From the NCBI GenBank assembly GCA_937873665.1, contig CALMYW010000369.1:1-13868 (forward strand): a stretch of DNA of 13,868 nt, written 5' to 3'. This DNA comes from an uncultured Sphingorhabdus sp. Lineage in GTDB: Bacteria; Pseudomonadota; Alphaproteobacteria; Sphingomonadales; Sphingomonadaceae. A program made the position numbers and the translations under genes. Positions 7,078 through 12,013 of the stretch are shown in pieces. A model generated the notes under the pieces. It did no database searches. It saw only the letters and a program-made list of their open reading frames with translations, and was not told the origin of the DNA. Within the stretch, counting starts at the first letter, position 1. Every line of letters begins with the position of its first letter.

Positions 7078-7542
7078 ATGGCGATCGGTTACGTCCGTGA
7101 AGTCGAGAAGGCTCGGCTTTATGTCGCTGAGTGGGTTGGCCGCGGTGATGTTGTGCATGGCATGGCTGTGATTGAGGGCTACCTCCGTGCCTGTGCCTTT
7201 CGGTCTTTTTTGCTCAACACAGGGATTTCCGCGTTGGCCTTAGCCCCAGCAATCGTGCTGCTGTTGGTTGTAAACACGGGAGCGGTGGCGCGTATCGTGT
7301 TGGTCGTCGCGATGGTTTTGGTTGCCTTTGTGGCCGCGATCGACTTTGCGCGCGCCTTCCTCAATCACGAAGGGTGGGACTGGCTTTGGCCGCGGCCGCC
7401 AGAGGCGCTTTCGGCGGCGTTTGACAGGATCTGGCCCGGCGGTGTTATGGTCCATTTGGACACGATCCGGATCATGTGCGATCCGTTCGGCCGCCGCCGC
7501 TGCGTTCCCGAACTACGGCTAAATATGGCGCACCGCGTTTGA
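7078..7542 (+). CDS. Two-TM membrane protein with LWPRP motif, 154 aa
   Basis: The product has a ~45-aa N-terminal helical tail (REVEKARLYVAEWVGRGDVV). TM helices lie at about 47-67 and 70-92. They are followed by NHEGWDWLWPRPPEALSAAFDRI (about 96-118) and a basic C-terminus. Its layout parallels the minus-strand 143-aa protein at 4077-4508, including the WPxP motif ten or so residues after TM2. The ATG at 7078 is chosen because GAGGTGAAAGG lies directly before it; an in-frame ATG at 7063 would add only five residues. It is divergent from the small-ORF/AlkB operon and is followed by the long non-coding leader. Its function is unknown; a 2TM effector-type protein is one possibility. Confidence 0.72.
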   Translation: MAIGYVREVEKARLYVAEWVGRGDVVHGMAVIEGYLRACAFRSFLLNTGISALALAPAIVLLLVVNTGAVARIVLVVAMVLVAFVAAIDFARAFLNHEGWDWLWPRPPEALSAAFDRIWPGGVMVHLDTIRIMCDPFGRRRCVPELRLNMAHRV

Positions 7543-7764
7543 GATCGCAGCCGATTGGCGCGAAGGTGCATTCGCCCCGCCAAGCAAGCCCCCCCTTCGC
7601 TGCGCGAAAAGGTGTGCAAGGGGGATAAATTGCGTGCAGCGTTGCGGTGGTCGAGAGGGTGGTGTCGAACGCCCAGGTCAGCACCGATCATGCGCCGCTT
7701 GGCGCGCGAACACAGGCGGAGCGTGTTCGCAAGCCTAGCAAAGCACAGCGGGTATGCCGGGAAG

Positions 7765-7788
7765 TGCCGCGAAAGCGCGGCATCTTTC
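7765..7788 (+). terminator. Perfect 7-bp stem-loop followed by T-rich bases
   Basis: TGCCGCG (7765-7771) and CGCGGCA (7776-7782) pair perfectly around an AAAG loop, followed by TCTTTC. This is the most terminator-like of the structures in the region and could end the transcript of the 7078-7542 gene. The T-tract is short and the distance from the stop codon is about 220 bp, so it may instead be part of a structured RNA. Confidence 0.35.
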
Positions 7789-7817
7789 CGGTGCTAATAA
7801 GCTGCTGAGCGGGCGGA

Positions 7818-7839
7818 ACATACGCGATATCGAGTATGT
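7818..7839. promoter_or_regulatory. 22-bp near-perfect palindrome, putative operator
   Basis: The outer arms ACATAC (7818-7823) and GTATGT (7834-7839) flank a central CGATATCG (7825-7832). Ten of eleven symmetric base pairs match; only 7824 and 7833 break symmetry. Its length and two-fold symmetry fit the binding site of a dimeric helix-turn-helix or LuxR-type regulator. It ends eight bases before a possible -35 box at 7847, so it is well placed to control transcription of the DUF1173 gene. The cognate regulator is not in this window. Confidence 0.6.
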
Positions 7840-7846
7840 CGTTAGT

Positions 7847-7876
7847 TTGTTTCATCTCTTGTGCATTTGGTGTAAC
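7847..7876 (+). promoter_or_regulatory. Possible promoter for DUF1173
   Basis: TTGTTT (7847-7852) and TGTAAC (7871-7876) are separated by 18 bp and would start transcription near 7883, just before the 7-bp GC stem-loop at 7887-7904. That gives a leader of about 90 nt that contains the strong but unused purine tract GAAGGAGG at 7913-7920. The boxes are only moderate matches to consensus. Confidence 0.35.
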
Positions 7877-7973
7877 GATCAGAAACGCGCGGCACTCGCC
7901 GCGCCCAAACTCGAAGGAGGAAAGCGCGAGAGGTCGGACGGGCAGCGTCGGATCGCGGGATATGGAGAGACTT

Positions 7974-9215
7974 ATGGCTCAACGCTATCTGGTGCTCGAC
8001 CGCGTGGTCGAAGCAAGCGATTTGAATGATTTGCAGAAGACTCTGGCTGAAGCGCACCGCCGAAAGGACAAGGCTTTTTGCCTGTGCCGCAAGGGGATTG
8101 AGTTGCCCCTGTACATAGCACGTCGTTTCGAGAAGTTTGTTGTGGCGCGCTGGCCCGGATCGGGTGCCGGGCACGCAACCGATTGCGATCATTTCGATGC
8201 GCCGGACGATTTGACGGGTCTCGCACAGGTTCGCGGGGCGGCGGTGATCGATGACAGCGAGAGCGGCGAAACAGCGCTTAAAGTGGGGTTTCCGCTCACG
8301 CGGGGACCTGCGCGCTGCGCGCCGTCGGCGCTGACGAACGACAAGCCGGTCGTGAAATCGACAGGGCAAAAGCTGACAATGCGCGGGCTACTCCACTATC
8401 TGTGGGATCGTGCTGAACTTACGCATTGGCACCCGAAGATGCAGGATAAGCGGACATGGGGGGTCGTCCGGCGCGCGTTGCTGGAGGCCGCAGCGGTCTG
8501 CAAGGTCAAACAGCAAGGGATGAGCGACGTGTTGTTCATTCCGGAGGTGTACCGGAGCGACGATGCAAGGGAGTGGTCGGCGCGTAAGCGGGCGGCGCTG
8601 GCGAGGGTCAAGGCTTCGCCTGACAATATGATGATTGTCATCGGCGAGGTTCGCGAAATCCGCGAGGTGGATCACGAAGTGAAGGTGATCATCCGGTATA
8701 ACGGCGAAGAAAGCTTCGACATGGACGCGGATATGAGCCGCAGGTTCCTAAAGCGGTTTGCCGATGAGATATCGTTATGGCGCCGCAAGCAGAATGATGG
8801 CCATCTGGTGATGGGGGCCTCGTTCTGCAGGAGGAAGACGGGGTTGCTTGATCTTATCGAGGTGACCGTGATGCCGGTCACTGACACTTGGTTGCCGTTC
8901 GAGAGTGTCCAGGAGGAGCAACTGCTCAACGAAGCGGTCGCTCGTCGCCGCAGGTTCGTCAAAGGTATGCGGGTAAACCTCGAAAAGGACGTGCCGATCG
9001 CGAGTATCGTTCTTAAAGACACCGGGGAGAGAGCGACGGCGGTTTATCTGCATGATCCGGAGGAACGGGTCGAAGATTCGCTGGCGAACAGGATGTCGTT
9101 TCAGGGGATCGATCATGCGATCTGGGTCAAGGGCGAGGATCTGCCAAAGCCTCAACGAAGGGCCTATTATCGCCGTGAGCCGGTCAAACAAGCCGAGGCC
9201 GGGGCTGCGGCCTGA
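7974..9215 (+). CDS. DUF1173 family protein
   Basis: The 413-aa product matches the DUF1173 family, which is common on plasmids of alphaproteobacteria and has no established function. Diagnostic features are the N-terminal CLCR (C36, C38) and YIARRFEKFVVARWPGSGAGHATDCDHF (H67, C71), in which the four Cys/His could bind a metal. The later segment LTMRGLLHYLWDRAELTHWHPKMQDKRTWGVVRRAL (about 135-169) is also diagnostic. Its length is consistent with the family. The start at ATG 7974 has GGAGA five bases upstream; an in-frame ATG at 7962 is possible. It is preceded by the dyad-rich leader and followed, tail to tail, by a minus-strand gene only 9 bp away. No signal peptide or TM segment is seen, so it is probably cytoplasmic. 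Confidence 0.88.
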   Translation: MAQRYLVLDRVVEASDLNDLQKTLAEAHRRKDKAFCLCRKGIELPLYIARRFEKFVVARWPGSGAGHATDCDHFDAPDDLTGLAQVRGAAVIDDSESGETALKVGFPLTRGPARCAPSALTNDKPVVKSTGQKLTMRGLLHYLWDRAELTHWHPKMQDKRTWGVVRRALLEAAAVCKVKQQGMSDVLFIPEVYRSDDAREWSARKRAALARVKASPDNMMIVIGEVREIREVDHEVKVIIRYNGEESFDMDADMSRRFLKRFADEISLWRRKQNDGHLVMGASFCRRKTGLLDLIEVTVMPVTDTWLPFESVQEEQLLNEAVARRRRFVKGMRVNLEKDVPIASIVLKDTGERATAVYLHDPEERVEDSLANRMSFQGIDHAIWVKGEDLPKPQRRAYYRREPVKQAEAGAAA

Positions 9216-9224
9216 GTCAAAGTC

Positions 9225-9698
9225 TTAGTGGAAGGTGCGAATGCCGTCTGCGATAAAGGCCGGGGCGGTTGCTTTGGTAGCAACCAGCGCGCGGGCTTCA
9301 TCTTCGGTGATGATGATCGACTGGTCGGTAAGGACGGTCCAGACTTTGGGAGTGCGCCCTTCGCTGTCGCTGAGTGCATAGGCGATGGGGAGCCGGTGCG
9401 GATAGAGATGTATGAGCACCATTGCGAGGGCCGATAGGTCGGGTGCGCCGTCAATGTCATGCAGCCTAAGGACCTGCCCGGGCGCGTCGTATATACAGTC
9501 GATCCCGAAGGCGTCGATATCGGTGCAATATTTGGTGATGGTAAAAGCGGCTTTTTGATTGAAAGCAGCGTCGAGTTCGGGGGTTGGGAGCGGGTCGGGC
9601 CTGTTTTTGCGGTCCCAGAGATAGATGACAAGATCCATGAACAGTTCGGCTTCGTCTTGCGAACAGGCGATTTCGACCGCCAGTGTTTTCTTGCTCAT
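9225..9698 (-). CDS. Hypothetical protein, 157 aa, distantly like the 226-aa protein at 2054-2734
   Basis: This is a soluble acidic protein. Its N-terminal half is helical (SQDEAELFMDLVIYLWDRKNRP). The central part (DAFGIDCIYDAPGQVLRLHDIDGAPDLSALAMVLIHLYPHRLPIAYALSD) matches in order the 78-125 region of the 226-aa protein: Phe-Gly, beta strand, Asp-rich turn, Ala-rich helix, then Leu-Pro-Ile/Val. It lacks the CSKxR motif. It ends in an Ala-rich segment. The function is unknown. It is the last gene of the long operon from 13655, joined to the NADAR gene by ATGA at 9695-9698. Confidence 0.75.
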   Translation of the reverse strand: MSKKTLAVEIACSQDEAELFMDLVIYLWDRKNRPDPLPTPELDAAFNQKAAFTITKYCTDIDAFGIDCIYDAPGQVLRLHDIDGAPDLSALAMVLIHLYPHRLPIAYALSDSEGRTPKVWTVLTDQSIIITEDEARALVATKATAPAFIADGIRTFH

Positions 9699-10255
9699 TT
9701 GCCGCTCCCCTGGCTTGTCATAAGCTCGTCGCGGATCGATTCAAGGATTTGCCCTAGCCGGTTTCCGCCGCGGTAGCCGCCAGGACAAGCGACGATGCCC
9801 CAAACGGTGTCGTTCCAGCGGGTCGTTTCTTCGAAGATTGGTGCATTCCCGGTGGCAATCAGGCGGTCGCCGAGGACGGGATTTGCGAATTTTCGGCGGA
9901 CCAGTGCCAGCATGAAATGGGTTTTGACCGCTTCCCAATCGGGCCGGAGCGTTACGCGGCGTCCGAGGGCCTTGGCAGCGGCAGGTCCGGCTGCACGCAG
10001 GATCGCGAGGCGTTCGTCTGGGGAGCTCGTCTTGGCAGCTTGATAAGCATGTTCGACAGATGGGTAGGTAGCCCCATACATCGGGATCGGAGCCAGCCAG
10101 AAGTTCGAGAGGAAACGGTAGTCGCCAAAGAATCCAGCAATTGCGCCGTCAGGAAGTTCAAAAGCCTCTGTCTTGGCCTTGGCACGAGCGTGGATAGCTT
10201 GCGCGCGCGTCGCGAGCGTTGCAGCGGGCAGTTCGTCGAGAAGCAGATTCTGCAT
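9695..10255 (-). CDS. NADAR-domain protein (YbiA-like)
   Basis: The 186-aa protein has a complete NADAR (DUF1768) domain: GFFGDYRFLSNFWLAPI (41-57), YPSVEHAYQAAKT with E69 (64-76), then TRWNDTVWGI with W148/D149/W152, and GGNRLGQIL with N165. Family members are N-glycosidases: YbiA acts on riboflavin-pathway intermediates, and other NADAR proteins remove ADP-ribose from guanine in DNA as partners of DarT1-type toxins. Which reaction applies here is not determined by the sequence. An AAGGA site 9 bases upstream supports ATG 10255. It lies between the SLOG gene and a hypothetical in one operon, with a stem-loop before it. The ~35-aa N-terminal extension before the domain is longer than in minimal members. 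Confidence 0.93.
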   Translation of the reverse strand: MQNLLLDELPAATLATRAQAIHARAKAKTEAFELPDGAIAGFFGDYRFLSNFWLAPIPMYGATYPSVEHAYQAAKTSSPDERLAILRAAGPAAAKALGRRVTLRPDWEAVKTHFMLALVRRKFANPVLGDRLIATGNAPIFEETTRWNDTVWGIVACPGGYRGGNRLGQILESIRDELMTSQGSGK

Positions 10256-10277
10256 CGTTTGTCCTTTCGATAGCGGG

Positions 10278-10320
10278 CGCGCGGAAACGGCCCTCGCAGG
10301 AGGGGGTCGGTTTTCGCGCG
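10278..10320 (-). other. Intercistronic stem-loop between SLOG and NADAR genes
   Basis: Positions 10278-10288 (CGCGCGGAAAC) pair with 10310-10320 (GTTTTCGCGCG) as an 11-bp stem with one G-T wobble, and the loop holds a further CCCTC/GAGGG pairing. It lies within the 76-bp gap between the SLOG stop and the NADAR start. In the minus-strand mRNA it could act as a stability element or partial terminator that sets different levels for the two products. The pairing is seen; the role is inferred. Confidence 0.5.
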
Positions 10321-10331
10321 GCGAGCATGGG

Positions 10332-10841
10332 TCAGACGCCCAGATGCTTCTCGACGTGGCTGCGTTCGCGCGGCCGCTGGAGATTGTAGACGGGGACGTT
10401 GTGGGCTATCGCGATGCGGATGGCCTGGCCTGTGCCGCCTTCGGCTTCGCCGGTTGGTGTCCAGCAGAGGACGAATTCGGATGGAGCGGTCAGGTCGCGG
10501 CCAAGCACTTGAAACACGTTGCGGGTGTGGAGGTTCTGGACGAATTCGGAAAGCGTCGCGAAGGCCGGATGGTGTTTGGCAGCGATCATGCGGGCGCGGT
10601 GCCAGATGACTGGGCCGATAACTTCGGGGTGAAGCGCACTTGGCGAGCCGCGCCATCGCGGGGCCGGGAGATAGATCTCGGCATTGTTGCCGGCACCGGC
10701 TTCGAAGGCGCTGTCGGCACCGTCAGCATGGCCCGATCGAAGCAGATACCCCCGTTTCGCAAGCGCGAAGCTGCAGCGGGTCATCAGTTGTAGGATTGGT
10801 TGCGGGGTGGCGCGCGCGCCGATGCCTGCATATGTTCTCAT
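10332..10841 (-). CDS. SLOG / DprA-like Rossmann-fold protein
   Basis: The 169-aa protein starts MRTYAGIGARATPQPILQLM and continues with the SLOG glycine motif LLRSGHADGADSAFEAGAG (33-51), then EIYLPAP (55-61). Further on are LCWTPTGEAEGGTGQAIRIA (125-144) and VPVYNL (149-154). This is the phage/plasmid branch of the SLOG superfamily (DprA, LOG and TRPM-associated domains). Members of this superfamily bind nucleotides or NAD/ADP-ribose-type ligands, or single-stranded DNA in DprA. The frame is open upstream to 11102, but the first part is shadow of the next gene. ATG 10841 has GGGAGAAAG upstream; ATG 10865, with a GGAGGGGGG tract, is an alternative. It sits next to NADAR, a pairing that suggests a shared nucleotide theme. 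Confidence 0.82.
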   Translation of the reverse strand: MRTYAGIGARATPQPILQLMTRCSFALAKRGYLLRSGHADGADSAFEAGAGNNAEIYLPAPRWRGSPSALHPEVIGPVIWHRARMIAAKHHPAFATLSEFVQNLHTRNVFQVLGRDLTAPSEFVLCWTPTGEAEGGTGQAIRIAIAHNVPVYNLQRPRERSHVEKHLGV

Positions 10842-10903
10842 CGTCTTTCTCCCGAGTCGTTGCATCGTCCCCCCCTCCCCTTCGGGCGGCGTCGAGCGAT
10901 GTT

Positions 10904-11389
10904 TCAGGAGGCGGCGATGAACCCCGGGTATGCTTCGCGCAGACGGGTGTGGATGTGTTCGTTTTCGGGCGGATAGAAGCTGCCATTGTCGCGCGGGCGG
11001 GTGATCGCGAGCGCGGAGACGATGCAGGCTTGCAGCGTCGTCGCGAGCGGGGCTTTCGGATTGGAATAGTCGACGGGCGCTCGGAAGCCTGCCGAGATCC
11101 ATGTCAGTGGCAGATTCAGGCGTTCGGCAACGATGTGCGCCAGGTCGATTGGGTATGTGTCCGGGTCCGTTTCGAGGATGAGCGTGCAGTAGGTGCCAAA
11201 ATCGTGGTGGTTGGCATGGTGCGCGTAGCTCATTCCGGCGGGCAGCGGCGGGTTAAGTCCGGTGATTGCGGCTTGGTAGGCTTGCAGTTCGAGGATGTTG
11301 AGGGTTGCGAAGTTGGCAGTGCGGCCTAGCTGCGCGCAAGGCTCGTTTGCGGGTCCGGGGCCGAGGTCGGCGATTATGTGCCGTTTCAT
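10904..11389 (-). CDS. Conserved plasmid-type hypothetical protein with HDFGTY motif, 161 aa
   Basis: No function is known. The central HANHHDFGTYCTLIL (58-72) and the following beta/alpha pattern, ending LTWISAGFRAPVDYS (95-109), resemble proteins I associate with proteobacterial plasmids and phages. There, a His/Asp-Phe-Gly-Thr-Tyr motif follows a sequence of the type LGRTANFATLNILELQAYQAAI. There is no TM segment. It is coupled to the preceding 110-aa gene by ATGA (11386-11389) and is separated from SLOG by 62 bp that include a C-rich tract. The C-terminus is ENEHIHTRLREAYPGFIAAS. Confidence 0.78.
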   Translation of the reverse strand: MKRHIIADLGPGPANEPCAQLGRTANFATLNILELQAYQAAITGLNPPLPAGMSYAHHANHHDFGTYCTLILETDPDTYPIDLAHIVAERLNLPLTWISAGFRAPVDYSNPKAPLATTLQACIVSALAITRPRDNGSFYPPENEHIHTRLREAYPGFIAAS

Positions 11390-11718
11390 GCTCGATCCTC
11401 GGGATACCAGGTCAGGATCGGTGCTTCAGGATTGGCGGTTTCGAACGCTTCGATGGCCTCGCGAGTGATGTAGGTTTCCGGTTTCGAGAGTTCGACATAG
11501 CCGCCGTAGAATTTCCCGCGATAGGCGACGAATTGTGCGTGGACGTCATCGGTCGCCGCTTCGATGATGAAGAAGCCGGGTGCGCCTTTTCGGTATGCGG
11601 GCGGTAGGACCTCGAGCATTTGATCATGGAAGTCTTCGGTGACGCGCGAGAGCGGAAAGCTTTTGAGAGCCCTGGCTTTGCTTTCGGCGAGATAGGCTTG
11701 GGTTTCTGGGTCGAGCAT
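11386..11718 (-). CDS. DUF1419-like small protein, 110 aa
   Basis: The order of FHDQMLEVLPPAYRKGAPGFFIIEAATDDVHAQFVAYRGKFYGGYVELSKPETY (30-83) recalls DUF1419 proteins of alphaproteobacterial plasmids. These have a Met-Leu-x-Leu-Leu-Pro-Pro segment, then a Phe-x-x-x-Glu strand and a final Gly-Tyr-x-(Asp/Glu)-Leu-Ser. I call it DUF1419-like with moderate certainty; no function is known for that family. The start at ATG 11718 is supported by AAAGGA about 10 bases upstream; the open frame further upstream is the shadow of the next gene. It ends with ATGA overlap onto the 161-aa gene. Confidence 0.7.
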   Translation of the reverse strand: MLDPETQAYLAESKARALKSFPLSRVTEDFHDQMLEVLPPAYRKGAPGFFIIEAATDDVHAQFVAYRGKFYGGYVELSKPETYITREAIEAFETANPEAPILTWYPEDRA

Positions 11719-11728
11719 GGCGGGTCCT

Positions 11729-12013
11729 TTAGCTGTAGGTGGGCGGCGTTTCGGGGAAAAACTCGGGCGGGATGCGCTCGAAGACATGAGCCCGATGGCG
11801 GCCGCCGGGGTAGATGGCGGAGTGGACCGGGGTCTTCTTTGCCTGCAGGCGGTCGAGGAGACGGTTTGCTCGGTTGGCGACGCGCCAGGCGGCGTTTGCG
11901 TTGGCATAGATACGGTAGAGCCTGACGAGCGTCCCGGTATCATAGTGCCACCCGCCCTCCTCTGGGCCGCCAAACCCGAGCCCACTTTCGTAGAAGGCGA
12001 CGACGTATTTCAT
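11729..12013 (-). CDS. Conserved small protein with GGPEEGGWHYDTGTLVR motif, 94 aa
   Basis: The start, MKYVVAFYESGLGFGGPEEGGWHYDTGTLVRLYR (1-34), matches a conserved small protein I have seen in phages and plasmids of proteobacteria. It is followed by an Ala/Asn-rich helix (ANANAAWRVANRANRLLDRLQ) and a C-terminus of the PxxFPExxPxY type (PEFFPETPPTYS). The biochemical role is unknown. The long open frame upstream of the ATG is shadow. ATG 12013 overlaps the stop of the Mom-like gene in ATGA (12010-12013). The gap to the next gene is only 10 bp. Confidence 0.8.
   Translation of the reverse strand: MKYVVAFYESGLGFGGPEEGGWHYDTGTLVRLYRIYANANAAWRVANRANRLLDRLQAKKTPVHSAIYPGGRHRAHVFERIPPEFFPETPPTYS

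Larger units (their letters stand above)
7543..7973. other. Non-coding dyad-rich region upstream of DUF1173
   Basis: These 431 bp hold no convincing gene on either strand, but contain many inverted repeats. Listed in order: CCCCCTT (7591-7597) with AAGGGGG (7618-7624), enclosing TTCGC-TGC-GCGAA (7596-7608); GCGCC-GCTT-GGCGC (7692-7705); GCGAACAC (7706-7713) with GTGTTCGC (7723-7730); TGCCGCG-AAAG-CGCGGCA (7765-7782); a 22-bp palindrome at 7818-7839; and GCGCGGC-ACTC-GCCGCGC (7887-7904). This density is much higher than elsewhere in the window. It could be a structured 5' leader, a small RNA locus, or a replication/transfer origin-like site. The only sure statement is that the repeats are present. 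Confidence 0.6.

Noticed and set aside
7472..7684. 70-codon minus-strand frame over the end of the 7078-7542 gene and the non-coding leader
   Set aside because: No recognisable protein features or clear ribosome-binding site, and it runs through the hairpin at 7591-7624.
7706..7730. GAAC...GTTC arms as a LexA box
   Set aside because: The spacing between GAAC and GTTC is 13, not 7, so I treat it as a stem-loop.
7913..7920. Strong Shine-Dalgarno-like GAAGGAGG upstream of DUF1173
   Set aside because: No start codon lies at a usable distance; the DUF1173 start has its own GGAGA site, so I did not call a leader peptide.
10866..11102. Upstream extension of the SLOG frame
   Set aside because: Overlaps the real 161-aa gene in another frame and has shadow-like composition.
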